A stretch of 64,000 nt of DNA from Chloroflexota bacterium (GCA_022826725.1 JAJDUF010000016.1:682001-746000), one strand, 5' to 3'; counted from the stretch's first letter, positions 1 to 8,577 are shown. Notes: a model not told the origin generated them from the letters alone. Numbers and translations are program-made.

Positions 1-356
1 GTACGACGCCAGTCGTTGAGCCAGTACCACTGGCCCGACTTGTCCTTTAGAGATGGGGCACGCGCATGGACTAAGTCTCGCAGGAAGTCTTTGGTCCTTC
101 TGTCGTCCACGTAGATCTGGACGACCGTTTCGGCCGCGAGCGTGTCGCGGCCATCTCCGGACCGTCGGCCAGGCACAGGCTTGGCCAGCGGAACGATCCC
201 CGTTCGAAGATAGTCACGGATGAGCGCCTCAAGCTCGAGCTTGTGCCGTCGGCCGACAGCGATGCCGAGCTCGCGCGCGAAGGCCTTGAGATCCGCGGCA
301 TAGAAATAGCCGCCGTCGAACTCCTCAACCGACATCGAGGGTCGAAGTTTGCCCAC
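1..356 (-). CDS. SAP-like DNA-binding domain protein, C-terminus cut by window edge
   Basis: The minus strand reads open from a GTG at 356 to the left edge with no stop, so the C-terminus is missing. The first half resembles the SAP-like helical domain of small bacterial DUF6434/SAP proteins: RPSMSVEEF, then YFYAADLKAFARELGI, then KLELEALIRDYLRTG. A basic linker and a YVDDRRTKDFLRDLV segment follow. SAP domains usually bind DNA, but the role of this bacterial family is unknown. GTG 356 is preferred because GGGAG lies six bases upstream and the ATG at 335 would cut into the domain. Family assignment is from pattern memory only. Confidence 0.55.
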   Translation of the reverse strand, partial: MGKLRPSMSVEEFDGGYFYAADLKAFARELGIAVGRRHKLELEALIRDYLRTGIVPLAKPVPGRRSGDGRDTLAAETVVQIYVDDRRTKDFLRDLVHARAPSLKDKSGQWYWLNDWRR

Positions 357-516
357 TCTCCACTCCCACGACTGGCCAGGGTAGTCGAGGCCGAACAACC
401 TCCTACTCACCTCCACCGTGCGTGATGGAACTTTCGGCCGAAAGGAGGGTGTCAGTCTCCGTATTGCAGGCGCAAAACGAAACTTGGCGCGAAGGTTTTC
501 GATCTTATCCGGTAAT

Positions 517-593
517 TGGTGGGCGGTGGAGGTCTCGAACCTCCGACCTCGACGGTGTAAACGTCGCGCTCTAACCAACTGAGCTAACCGCCC
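517..593 (-). tRNA. tRNA-Val (anticodon TAC)
   Basis: The minus strand folds as a complete cloverleaf: acceptor GGGCGGT pairs with ACCGCCC, the D-arm is GCTCAGTTGGTTAGAGC, the anticodon stem CGACG/CGTCG encloses loop TTTACAC, and the T-arm contains GGTTCGAGACC. Anticodon TAC reads valine GUA codons. The 3' CCA is encoded (519-517). Its body is almost identical to the other tRNA-Val 1.4 kb away. Confidence 0.95.
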
Positions 594-602
594 GGTCGTT
601 CC

Positions 603-631
603 AGTCTAGCACGCGCAGACACGGGGAACAA
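603..631 (-). promoter_or_regulatory. Putative sigma-70 promoter of tRNA-Val(TAC)
   Basis: On the minus strand a TTGTTC -35-like hexamer (631-626) is followed after 17 bp by TAGACT (608-603), about ten bases before the tRNA 5' end. The -35 match is weak, so this rests on spacing and position. Confidence 0.4.
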
Positions 632-720
632 TACCCCGGCCCGACTCCGACTCCCTGCCCCACCGGGTGACATGGTTTTCTGCTCCGCATGTGGCAGGAT
701 GGCTGCCGGAAGTGCGGCGG

Positions 721-1584
721 CTACGCGCGCAGCTTGAGGTAGTTGGCGATATTCGCCTCGGGGTCGGTGCGGAGGCGGATCGCACCCGTGGCGCTGGTCA
801 GCAGCGACGTGACGCCCGGCCCGTGACCGGCCGAGATGCTGTCGCAGTGGGCCACCACCGCAATGGTCATTGCCCCTTTGCGATAGCCCCGCCCATAACT
901 ATGATCCGCATCGGGTAGGGCCACCAAGTCACCGAGCCGGAGCTGCGCCAGCCCGAGGGCATCGAACGCTTCCCGGTCGGCGGTCTGAATGTCGTAGTCG
1001 CCGCGGTCGGCGGGCGAGCCAAGTCCCGATCCCATCAACTGGGCCGGGGCGCTGCCGACCACCGGCACGACCAGCGTTCCGTCGTCAGCGGTAGACAGCG
1101 GCAGCGCCCGGAGCAACTGCACCGACACGTTCAAGAGCTTGACCGCGGGATGGTCGAGCAACTGTAGGCCCCGACCGTAGGCTTTGACCAAGACCTTGTC
1201 GCCGGGGATGATCGCGTCAAGCGTCTCATCGTCGAAGTCCACGAGCACGTGCTCGATACCACCGTGTTTGCCCGTGACCGTCCCCGTCTGGCCCTTGGCC
1301 TCACCGGAGACGACGCGCGCCTCGTTGCCCACACAGGCCAGGGTGTTGAGGGCACCATTGGCAGCTTCGTCCGTATTTTGGATGGAAGCGCCCGGCTCGA
1401 CGTGATCGCCGGCCCAGCCCAACGCGCGGTCACCGACTCGCACGTTGTAGGCGACGCCTCCCGACCCCGGAGCAACCAGGAGGCTGCCATCGGCACCGAC
1501 CCGAAAGGGCGAGCGGGGCATGCCCGGCGCATGCACCTCTCCCACCACCGAGATCATCACAATATCGTCGTAATTCGCCTGCAT
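721..1584 (-). CDS. DUF4438 domain-containing protein
   Basis: A 287-residue protein resembling the DUF4438 family (Thermotoga TM1086-like), whose biochemical role is not established. Seen here are the Gly-rich N-terminal half (PGMPRSPFRVGADG; LNTLACVGNEARVVSGEAKG), a GTVTGKHGG stretch, and the C-terminal half with GLGSPADRGDYDIQT and YGRGYRKGAMTIAVVAH. The start at 1584 is chosen because GGGAGG lies seven bases upstream; the open frame extends to 1650 but the extra 22 residues look non-coding. No signal peptide or membrane segment is visible, so it is probably cytosolic. It stands alone on its strand. Confidence 0.75.
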   Translation of the reverse strand: MQANYDDIVMISVVGEVHAPGMPRSPFRVGADGSLLVAPGSGGVAYNVRVGDRALGWAGDHVEPGASIQNTDEAANGALNTLACVGNEARVVSGEAKGQTGTVTGKHGGIEHVLVDFDDETLDAIIPGDKVLVKAYGRGLQLLDHPAVKLLNVSVQLLRALPLSTADDGTLVVPVVGSAPAQLMGSGLGSPADRGDYDIQTADREAFDALGLAQLRLGDLVALPDADHSYGRGYRKGAMTIAVVAHCDSISAGHGPGVTSLLTSATGAIRLRTDPEANIANYLKLRA

Positions 1585-1716
1585 AGCCCGGCCTCCCTTG
1601 ACTGTAGTTGTGTTGGTACAGGGGAGCATCATAGCATGGCGCGAGGACATATCCGACGCACAGGCATCACCCGGCCGGCACCACCCGTCACCGGCACCCT
1701 AGTAGCATGAGGCGGT

Positions 1717-1857
1717 ATGCAGTCTGTCAAGGCCACGGCTCGCTGGCTCCCCACACTCGCCTCGCAACAGCACGCCGCGGCGCTGCGGCAAGAAGCCGCG
1801 CGGCTGGCCGGCACTGTCATCGAGGCAGTGGTGTCACGACTGCGGCCGGCGGAGTAG
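1717..1857 (+). CDS. Possible small 46-residue helical protein
   Basis: An ATG at 1717 with GAGG four bases upstream opens a 46-codon frame ending in TAG. The peptide is alanine- and arginine-rich and looks like one amphipathic helix (SQQHAAALRQEAARLAGTV). It may equally be chance in GC-rich DNA. Otherwise the 1585-1942 gap shows no recognisable gene. Confidence 0.2.
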   Translation: MQSVKATARWLPTLASQQHAAALRQEAARLAGTVIEAVVSRLRPAE

Positions 1858-1942
1858 CCAGCCCGTACCACCTCCGGGAACCGCCTTGCGGTGCAGACGC
1901 CCAGTACAGGGCACCCACCGGCCAGTGCTCCTGCCACGCTTG

Positions 1943-1972
1943 TTGAAGGGGCGACGTTCCGCCTGCTACACT
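1943..1972 (+). promoter_or_regulatory. Putative sigma-70 promoter of tRNA-Val(GAC)
   Basis: TTGAAG (1943-1948) and TACACT (1967-1972) are separated by 18 bp, and the -10 ends 13 bases before the mature tRNA. Each hexamer has two mismatches to consensus. Confidence 0.5.
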
Positions 1973-1985
1973 GTCTAGGCAACCG

Positions 1986-2062
1986 GGGCGGGTAGCTCAG
2001 TTGGTTAGAGCGCGACGTTGACATCGTCGAGGTCAGGGGTTCGAGACCCTTCTCGCCCACCA
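1986..2062 (+). tRNA. tRNA-Val (anticodon GAC)
   Basis: Acceptor GGGCGGG pairs with CTCGCCC (one G-U), the D-arm matches the other valine tRNA, the anticodon stem CGACG/CGTCG holds loop TTGACAT, and the T-arm has GGGTTCGAGACCC. Anticodon GAC reads GUC (and GUU) valine codons. CCA is encoded at 2060-2062. Confidence 0.95.
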
Positions 2063-2176
2063 TAACGGGATCATACGCATCCTGCCCCCTCAACCCATGG
2101 TTTTTATCGTTGTCGGTGTGACAGCGTTTGGTGTATTGTGGACTACCGTGCACGATAGCCGCAGGGGGGAGATGCC

Positions 2177-2611
2177 ATGGGGATACTGCAACAGGTGCTC
2201 GCGGTCGTCCATATCGTGCTGGCCTTTGCGGTGGGCTTAAATTGGATCGCCACCCCGCTGTATCACGATGGGTCGGACAGCTACCCAGTATGGGAATTCT
2301 TGAACTACTTCATGGCCGTGGCGATCTTGATCGCGCTGATCGTGAACTTCCTCAGCAAGCGCGCCCTGGACCGTGAGGAATCGGACGGGTCGCTCACCAG
2401 GCGGTACTTCGAAGTCAATCTGGCGTTTTACGCTTCCATCGTACTGGTGCTGTGGTACTACTGGAACTTCTTCGGCAGCCTCTTCCCTGAAACCGAATCG
2501 GCAGCGGTCGGCCTGATTCATCTGGAGATGTGGACGCTCGTTGATCCGCTATTCGTCCTGGTCTCGGGCGTTACCGGGTTCCGGCTCTGGCGCATGGCCG
2601 CAATGCGATGA
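2177..2611 (+). CDS. Small multipass membrane protein of unknown function
   Basis: A 144-residue protein with about four hydrophobic segments: near residues 5-25 (VLAVVHIVLAFAVGLNWIA), 42-58 (YFMAVAILIALIVNFL), 80-98 (AFYASIVLVLWYYW) and 118-135 (TLVDPLFVLVSGVTGF). A charged loop between the second and third (KRALDREESDG) is probably cytosolic. A GGGGGAG site precedes the ATG. I do not recognise the family. It sits alone between tRNA-Val and the Liv-type binding protein, with no overlap to either. Confidence 0.7.
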   Translation: MGILQQVLAVVHIVLAFAVGLNWIATPLYHDGSDSYPVWEFLNYFMAVAILIALIVNFLSKRALDREESDGSLTRRYFEVNLAFYASIVLVLWYYWNFFGSLFPETESAAVGLIHLEMWTLVDPLFVLVSGVTGFRLWRMAAMR

Positions 2612-2820
2612 TAGCCGCTGACAGGCATCGCCCAACTCCGGACACTGTACCCGAGCGACGTACTGTGATAGGGACTCACACGTCGCTTCCAGCAGCACCT
2701 GATCGGAAGAGTACCAGATTCCTGCGGTACAACCTCCTGTGCTAAAATATGCTACGTCAATGGGTGCTTGTGCCGCTTCAACGTATTCCACCCGGTGGAG
2801 CAAGCTGAAGGGAGAAGACG

Positions 2821-4296
2821 ATGGTACGCACAATCCGGAGAGGGTATCTAGCAGGCGGGGCTGCTGTCTTGGGAGGTTTGCTCGCTGCCGCTTGTGGCGA
2901 GGTCGAGATCCGCTACGTGCAAGGGCCGGCGGGGCCGGCGGGGCCGCAGGGTCCGCAGGGTGAGCGCGGCACCACCGGCGCCACCGGATCCGCCGGGGCA
3001 ACCGGAGCGGCGGGTCAAACACAGACCATCGTGCAGGAGAAGGTGGTCACCGTCGAAAAGCCGGTGGTCGTCGAGAAGGTGGTCACCGTCGACAGGCCCG
3101 TCGTCGTCGAGAAGGTGGTCGAGAAGGTCGTCGAGAAGGCGCCACTGCCCGCGCTGATTGTCGGACAGCTCAACGCTTTTACCGGCTCGCTCTCCTACTT
3201 CGGCCCGGCACATCGCAACGCCGCCGCGCTGGCCGCTGACCACGTCAACCGGGCCGGGGGGATTCGCGGCGCTTCCATGATTATCATCAGTGGTGATACC
3301 GGAGTAAATCCGGTCCAGGGTGTTGACGCCGCCCGTGCCCTCGTGGACGTGGAGAACGCCGTGGCCATCATCGGCGCTCTGGCCAGCGGCGTGACTCTGC
3401 CCGTGGCCACGTCGGTCACCGTCCCCAAGAAGCGGTTGCAGATCAGCGGCGCCTCCACGTCCCCGGCCATCACGGTGCTGGAAGACGACGATTACCTCTT
3501 CCGCACGGCAGTCTCGGATGCTGCCCAAGGCGCTGTGCTGGCTCGCCTTGCCCAGGAGGAAGGCTACAAGAACGCCGGCATCATATACATCAACAACGCC
3601 TACGGCGAGGGACTGGCCAATCAGTTCGAGCAGACCTTCACCTCCTTGGGTGGGCAGGTCACCGGCAAGGTGCCCCACGAGGACAGCCAGCCCAGCTTCA
3701 AATCCGAGCTGGAGAGGGCCACCGCGGGTGACCCCGACGTGCTGATCGCCATGAGCTACCCCGGACAGGCTGAAATCTACCTCCGCGAGTCCTTGGAGGG
3801 TGGCTACTCCGACAAGTTCCTGTTCGTTGACGGGACCAAGTCCCCGGAGATGATGGAGACTGTTGGTTGGGAACGGCTCGAAGGCTCGCTGGGTACTGCG
3901 CCCGGCGCTCCCGACAGTCCCCAGCTACAGGCGTTCCTTAGCGCTTACGCTGCTGCCCATGGCGGGCAAGCGCCTGAGTATCCCTTCGTCAACGAGACCT
4001 ACGACGCTGCGGTCCTGATCGCTCTGGCCGCCGCCAAGGCCAACTCGACCACCGACTCCACCGCTATCCGTGACGCCATCCGTGCAGTGGCCAACCCACC
4101 CGGCACCGTGGTCGGCCCCGGCGTGGAGGACATCAGGATGGCCTTGGAGTTGATCGCCAAGGGCGATGACATCAACTACGAGGGCGCGGCTGGTCCGGTG
4201 GACTTCGACGAACATGGAGACGTGGTTGGCCCGATTGAGATTTGGAAGGTCGAGGGCGGGCAGATCAAGTCCACCGGCCGGTTTGAGTCACCCTAG
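2821..4296 (+). CDS. Liv-type ABC transporter substrate-binding lipoprotein with collagen-like linker
   Basis: A 491-residue periplasmic-binding-protein type 1 (amino-acid/amide, LivJ-like) receptor. Residues 1-25 form an export signal with an arginine pair (TIRRGYLAGG) and a lipobox ending in Cys25 (LLAAACGE), so it should be lipid-anchored outside. Residues 35-65 are about ten collagen-like Gly-X-Y triplets (GPAGPAGPQGPQGERG), followed by a repetitive Val/Glu/Lys stalk to about residue 105. The receptor domain then begins (ALIVGQLNAFTGSLSYFGPA) and includes SGDTGVNPVQG, IIGALASGVT and YINNAYGEG. The permeases and ATPases most likely serving it are livMHFG at 5057-8561 on the other strand. 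Ligand is not readable; branched-chain amino acids, amides or urea are the usual range. Confidence 0.9.
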   Translation: MVRTIRRGYLAGGAAVLGGLLAAACGEVEIRYVQGPAGPAGPQGPQGERGTTGATGSAGATGAAGQTQTIVQEKVVTVEKPVVVEKVVTVDRPVVVEKVVEKVVEKAPLPALIVGQLNAFTGSLSYFGPAHRNAAALAADHVNRAGGIRGASMIIISGDTGVNPVQGVDAARALVDVENAVAIIGALASGVTLPVATSVTVPKKRLQISGASTSPAITVLEDDDYLFRTAVSDAAQGAVLARLAQEEGYKNAGIIYINNAYGEGLANQFEQTFTSLGGQVTGKVPHEDSQPSFKSELERATAGDPDVLIAMSYPGQAEIYLRESLEGGYSDKFLFVDGTKSPEMMETVGWERLEGSLGTAPGAPDSPQLQAFLSAYAAAHGGQAPEYPFVNETYDAAVLIALAAAKANSTTDSTAIRDAIRAVANPPGTVVGPGVEDIRMALELIAKGDDINYEGAAGPVDFDEHGDVVGPIEIWKVEGGQIKSTGRFESP

Positions 4297-4324
4297 CGAC
4301 TGCGTGACAGTAAGCCAACGTACC

Positions 4325-4355
4325 GGGGGCGGCTCGAAAGAGCCGCCCCCTTGCT
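4325..4355 (+). terminator. Rho-independent-type terminator after the substrate-binding gene
   Basis: A perfect 11-bp stem GGGGGCGGCTC/GAGCCGCCCCC with a GAAA loop (4325-4350) begins 28 bases after the stop codon. The following T-tract is short (TTGCTTTG), so termination may be partial. Confidence 0.75.
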
Positions 4356-4465
4356 TTGTGCTCGCTCCGCCACCGGCTAGCGGCCAGCCTAGGCTCCGGA
4401 TTGGTGTACGATAGGATAGTCGGTGGTTGCACATACGGTCCGCATAGCAAGATCGGAGAGCGACT

Positions 4466-5014
4466 ATGGTCACCGCACCACCCGCCCTCAAGCTCACCTA
4501 CGCCGACTATTGTCGCACCCCAGACGACGAACGCTACGAGCTATTGGACGGAGAGTTGATCGTGGCTCCAGCACCGAATAGCGCCCACCAGATAACCGTC
4601 ATGGAACTAGGGACGCTGCTCCATATGTTTGTGAAGGCGAGACATTTAGGCCAGGTCTTCTTCGCTCCCTATGACGTGGTGCTGTCGGAAACGGACGTTG
4701 TACAGCCGGACTTGCTGTTCATCTCCAATGAGCGCGCCTATATCATCACTCCGGCGAACGCCCGCGGCGCGCCGGACCTGGTGGTCGAAATCCTGTCCCC
4801 CTCCACCGCCGAGCGGGACCGGTCGTTCAAGCGGGCGCTGTATGCGCGGTATAGCGTCAGCGAATACTGGCTGGTGGACCCGGACACCCGGACCGTCACG
4901 GTTCTGCTGCTGGACGATGGCGCTTTTGTGGAGGTCGCCCACTACGGCGCCGGGCAGACCTTGACTTCACCCACGCTGACCGGCTTCACCGTCAACCTGG
5001 ATGACATTTTCTAG
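4466..5014 (+). CDS. Uma2 family (DUF820) putative endonuclease
   Basis: A 182-residue Uma2-type protein with a PD-(D/E)XK nuclease-like fold. Typical family blocks are present in order: YADYCRTPDDERYELLDGEL, the Asp in VVQPDLLFIS, PDLVVEILSPST with the Glu in place, and KRALYARYSVSEYWLVDP. Length is normal for the family. These genes are numerous in Chloroflexota and cyanobacteria; their biological role is unproven. It lies between the Liv binding protein, whose terminator precedes it, and the convergent livM gene. The 42-bp gap to livM holds no clear terminator. Confidence 0.9.
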   Translation: MVTAPPALKLTYADYCRTPDDERYELLDGELIVAPAPNSAHQITVMELGTLLHMFVKARHLGQVFFAPYDVVLSETDVVQPDLLFISNERAYIITPANARGAPDLVVEILSPSTAERDRSFKRALYARYSVSEYWLVDPDTRTVTVLLLDDGAFVEVAHYGAGQTLTSPTLTGFTVNLDDIF

Positions 5015-5056
5015 CGGCAACGGAGAGCGCTGCTGCGAGCCGCTCGGTGCGCTCCG

Positions 5057-6040
5057 CTACGTGTCGCCAGCCCGTGCCACGCGGCGCTCCTCCCCCAGAA
5101 TACCACCGGGTCGGACCAGGATCACCGCCACGATGAGCACGCCGATCATGAAGAAGCGGAAGTTGGGGTCGGAAAACACGCCGGGCAAGAATTGCGTCCC
5201 CGTCCAAATGCCCCAAACGATGAAGGCCCCTAGGATGGCGCCCAGGTTGTTGCCCGCACCGCCCACCATCAGCATGGCCCAGATGATGAAGGTCGCTAGG
5301 AGCGGATCGAAGGTGAGCGGTGAGAGGAAGCGGACATTGTGCGCGAAGAGCGCCCCACCAACACCCATGATGACGGCACCCAAAATGAATGCTTGGAGCT
5401 TGAAGGTGAATACATCCTTCCCACTGGCCTCGGCTGCCACCTCGTCCTCGCGGATCGCCCGCAGCACGCGGCCCCAAGGGGACTTGACCGCTCGTTCCAC
5501 CGCCAGGGAGAGGAGCACCAGAATGACCAGGACCACTACCAGGTAGAGGTAGTCGTAGTGCTCCGGTGAGACCCACTCACCGAGGAACTTGGGTATCCGG
5601 TACAAGCCCTTGGACCCGTTGGCGAGCCACTTCTCGTTGAGGAAGAGTAGCCGGACCGTCTCGGCGATTCCCAGGGTCGCTATCGCCAGGTAATCGTCGC
5701 GCAGGCGCAGGGTGACGTAGCCGATGAGAAGGGCGATGATTCCGCACACCGCTGCGGCCGCCCCCAGACCCAAAAAGAACCACAGATCAACCCCTAGGTC
5801 CAGGAACGGCAGGCCCGACCAGTTGCCGCCGAACTTGAAATCCTCGAAGAGCTGCGGGTCCGGGGGTTGAGTGGTCAGCAAGGCCGTCGTGTACGCTCCC
5901 AGCGCGAAGAACCCGGCAATGCCGATATTGAACAGGCCGGTGAAGCCCCAGTGGACGTTCAGCCCCAACGCAAACACTGCGTAGATGCCCGCCATGATGA
6001 CGAAGCCGGCCAAGTAGCTGAGAATGCCGCTCACGTCCAT
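5057..6040 (-). CDS. livM: Branched-chain amino-acid-type ABC transporter permease LivM
   Basis: A 327-residue inner-membrane permease of the LivM family, with about eight to ten hydrophobic segments. Seen are GLNVHWGFTGLFNIGIAGFF, characteristic of LivM, TLRLRDDYLAIATLGIAE, and the ATPase-coupling region RAIREDEVAAEASGKDVF followed by KLQAFILGAVIMGVGGALFA. The start at 6040 is chosen because AGAGG lies upstream and it falls just after the livH stop; a start at 6079 would overlap livH. It is the last gene of livG-livF-livH-livM and forms the translocation pore with LivH. Confidence 0.92.
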   Translation of the reverse strand: MDVSGILSYLAGFVIMAGIYAVFALGLNVHWGFTGLFNIGIAGFFALGAYTTALLTTQPPDPQLFEDFKFGGNWSGLPFLDLGVDLWFFLGLGAAAAVCGIIALLIGYVTLRLRDDYLAIATLGIAETVRLLFLNEKWLANGSKGLYRIPKFLGEWVSPEHYDYLYLVVVLVILVLLSLAVERAVKSPWGRVLRAIREDEVAAEASGKDVFTFKLQAFILGAVIMGVGGALFAHNVRFLSPLTFDPLLATFIIWAMLMVGGAGNNLGAILGAFIVWGIWTGTQFLPGVFSDPNFRFFMIGVLIVAVILVRPGGILGEERRVARAGDT

Positions 6041-6053
6041 GCCGCACGCCTCT

Positions 6054-7076
6054 TCATTCCGATGATCCGAATATCCCACGCGGTCGCACGAGCAGCACTC
6101 CGATCATGATGGCGAAAGCCACTGCCGGCTTGTAGCTGGGATTGATCCACTGGGTCGAGACCTCGGAACTCACCCCAATGACAAAGGCCCCGACCAGCGC
6201 ACCGTAGGGGTTGCCGATACCTCCCAAGATCACGGCGGCGAATAGGGGAATCAGGAATTTCCATCCCATGATGGGCAGTAGCTGCGCCTGGAACACCGCC
6301 AGCAGCACGCCAGCGGTCGCGGCCAGCACCGCGCCCATGCCCCACGTCCACCGAACGACGCGCTGGGTGTTGATCCCACTGACCAAGGCCAGCTCCGGGT
6401 TGTCCGCCGTGGCGCGCATGGCCTTGCCCATTTTGGTACGGGTCAGCACGAGGTACACGCCGACGACCAAGATGATCGTCACGATGGCGATGAAGATACC
6501 GTCCGGGGGGACGCGCACGTCCATGGGCAGGCGGACGACCTCCCGAAACTCTCGCGGATAGTGCTGCGTATCTCCGCTCCAGATAATCTGCACCAAGCCC
6601 CGCAGCGCGATGGCCACGCCCAAGGAGGCCATCGCCAGCACCACGGGAGACACACCCCGGTCGCGGAGCCGGCGATAGATGGCTACGTCCAGCACGATAG
6701 CCCCGACCGCCACCACTGCCACCGCCACGGGCAACGCGAGCAGCAAGGGATAGCCGAAGGTGAACGGACCCAACCCCTGGCCCTCGATTCCCACCGCCGA
6801 CAGCACGTTGCCGACCATGAACAGCGCCAGGTAGGCACCCAGCGTCATGTAGTCACCGTGAGCAACGTTGGCGAAGTTCAGGATGCCGTAGATCAGGGTC
6901 AGGCCAACGGCACCCAGCGCGATGATGGCCCCCAAGAAAATACCGTTGACCACCAGCCCCATCTTCACGAAGGGCAGGAAGCCGATGGCCAGCGCCACGA
7001 CCACAATGGCGACGGCGGTGTGCCCCGGCATCCACGCCAGGCGGATGCGCTTGGCAGTGTGTTGTAGCGTGCTCAT
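6054..7076 (-). CDS. livH: Branched-chain amino-acid-type ABC transporter permease LivH
   Basis: A 340-residue LivH-family permease. Typical stretches are NGIFLGAIIALGAVGLTLIY, ILNFANVAHGDYMTLGAYLA, the coupling loop TRTKMGKAMRATADNPELAL, and the C-terminal GGIGNPYGALVGAFVIG. It pairs with LivM and is energised by LivF and LivG. ATG 7076 shares one base with the livF stop (TGATG), implying translational coupling; a GTG at 7079 is also possible. Confidence 0.93.
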   Translation of the reverse strand: MSTLQHTAKRIRLAWMPGHTAVAIVVVALAIGFLPFVKMGLVVNGIFLGAIIALGAVGLTLIYGILNFANVAHGDYMTLGAYLALFMVGNVLSAVGIEGQGLGPFTFGYPLLLALPVAVAVVAVGAIVLDVAIYRRLRDRGVSPVVLAMASLGVAIALRGLVQIIWSGDTQHYPREFREVVRLPMDVRVPPDGIFIAIVTIILVVGVYLVLTRTKMGKAMRATADNPELALVSGINTQRVVRWTWGMGAVLAATAGVLLAVFQAQLLPIMGWKFLIPLFAAVILGGIGNPYGALVGAFVIGVSSEVSTQWINPSYKPAVAFAIMIGVLLVRPRGIFGSSE

Positions 7077-7786
7077 CACCTACGGCCCCCTAGATAGAGG
7101 CGCGCCACTTCCGGGTTGTCCAGCAGCGCCGGGCCGCTGTCCTCCAAGCGGTTCCGTCCCGCGGCGAGCACGTAGCCCCGATCCGACATCCGCAGCGACT
7201 CGCGGGCGTTCTGCTCCACGAGCAGTAAGGCGACTCCGGCCCGGTTGATGCCCCGAATGCGCTCGAACACCAAGTCCATGATCGCCGGCGACAGCCCGGC
7301 GGACGGCTCGTCCAGCAACAATAGCACCGGGTCCAGCATCAGGGCCCGGGCAATGGCCAGCATCTGTCGCTGCCCGCCCGACAGGCTGCCCGCTTGCTGC
7401 GTGGGCCGCCGTGCCAGGTCCGGGAACAGCGCGAACAGCTCCTCGATCCGCCCCCGGTAGTCGTCGTTGCGGACAAAGCCACCCATCTCCAGGTTCTCGC
7501 GGATGCTCAGGGAGGGGAAGACGTTGGCGGACTGGGGCACGTAGCAGAGGCCGGTTCGCACGATCCGCTCCGGCGGCTGGGCGGAGATGTCGGTGCCGCG
7601 GAACGTCACGGCGCCGGCCTTGACCCGGACTAGGCCCACAACCGCCTTCATCAGGGTGGACTTGCCGCAACCGTTCGGCCCGATGATCGTGACGATCTCC
7701 CCCTCGTCCACGGCGATGGATACGCCGTGGAGAATGTCGGTCTCACCGTACCCGGCCACCACGTCGGAGACCTCAAGTAGTGCCAT
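7076..7786 (-). CDS. livF: Liv-type ABC transporter ATP-binding protein LivF
   Basis: A 236-residue ABC ATPase of the LivF type. Visible motifs are Walker A IIGPNGCGKSTLMKAV, the Q-loop VPQSANVFPSLSIREN, signature SLSGGQRQ, Walker B LLLLDEPSAGLSP, and the switch His region replaced by LLLVEQNARESLRMSDRGYV, typical of LivF. The start at 7786 has GGGAGG eight bases upstream; the longer frame to 7894 would run deep into livG. It overlaps the livG 3' end by 14 bases. Confidence 0.93.
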   Translation of the reverse strand: MALLEVSDVVAGYGETDILHGVSIAVDEGEIVTIIGPNGCGKSTLMKAVVGLVRVKAGAVTFRGTDISAQPPERIVRTGLCYVPQSANVFPSLSIRENLEMGGFVRNDDYRGRIEELFALFPDLARRPTQQAGSLSGGQRQMLAIARALMLDPVLLLLDEPSAGLSPAIMDLVFERIRGINRAGVALLLVEQNARESLRMSDRGYVLAAGRNRLEDSGPALLDNPEVARLYLGGRR

Positions 7787-8561
7787 CGGCCGCGCCTCCC
7801 AAGTAGGCCGCCAGGACTTGCGGGTCTTGCTGTACCTGCTGCGGTGTCCCCTGCGCGATGACCGCACCGTTGGCCATGACGATGATGGGGTCACACAGGG
7901 TCATAATCAGGTCCATGTCGTGCTCGATTATCAGGAAGGTGACATTGCGCTCTACGCTGGCCTGAAGGATGCTGGCCGTCAGATCGCGTAGCAGGGTGCG
8001 GTTGACGCCGGCGCTGGGTTCGTCCAGCAGCACCAGCGTCGGCTCGGCCATCAGGGTGCGGGCCAGCTCCAGCAGCTTCTTCTGGCCGGTGGACAGGTTG
8101 CCGGCGTACTCGTTCGCTAGGGGCGCGAGCTTGACGAAATCGAGCACCTCCAGCGCCTGGGATTCGATGCGGCGCTCCTGGCGTGCCACCTGCCAGGGCA
8201 GCAGCCACGAGGCCCAGACGCGCTCGCCGAGCTGCGGCGCGGGAACGAGCATCAGGTTCTCCAGCACCGTCATGCGCTTCATCTCTCTCGGAATCTGGAA
8301 GGTACGCATGAGGCCCAACCCGAAGGTGCGGTGCATCTTCAGCCCGTCAATGTGCCGGCCGCGGAAGACAATCCGGCCACCGGTCGGCGCCAGTGCCCCG
8401 GATACCAGGTTGAAGAGCGTCGTCTTACCCGCGCCGTTGGGGCCGATCAGCCCCGTGATGGTGCCCGGCATGATCTCCAGGGAGCAATGGTCCACGGCGC
8501 GGACTCCGCCGAAGTCCTTGACCACATCGCACACCTGCAACACGGGCACCGCCTCCGTCAC
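7773..8561 (-). CDS. livG: Liv-type ABC transporter ATP-binding protein LivG
   Basis: A 262-residue ABC ATPase of the LivG type. Walker A is LIGPNGAGKTTLFNLVSG, followed by GLMRTFQIPREMKRMTVLEN with the typical RTFQ Q-loop, signature LSTGQKKLLELART, Walker B LVLLDEPSAGVN and switch FLIIEHDMDLIM. The GTG at 8561 is chosen because GGGAGG precedes it and it sits just after the stop of the upstream restriction-modification-like gene (8578). That 16-bp gap suggests co-transcription with the upstream gene, although the two have no obvious functional link. Confidence 0.92.
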   Translation of the reverse strand: MTEAVPVLQVCDVVKDFGGVRAVDHCSLEIMPGTITGLIGPNGAGKTTLFNLVSGALAPTGGRIVFRGRHIDGLKMHRTFGLGLMRTFQIPREMKRMTVLENLMLVPAPQLGERVWASWLLPWQVARQERRIESQALEVLDFVKLAPLANEYAGNLSTGQKKLLELARTLMAEPTLVLLDEPSAGVNRTLLRDLTASILQASVERNVTFLIIEHDMDLIMTLCDPIIVMANGAVIAQGTPQQVQQDPQVLAAYLGGAADGTT

Positions 8562-8577
8562 GTCGCCTCCCTTGCCG

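Noticed and set aside
1629-2153. Minus-strand frame of 174 codons spanning tRNA-Val
   Set aside because: Part of it is the reverse translation of the tRNA gene (GEKGLEPLTSTM), a well-known false protein call.
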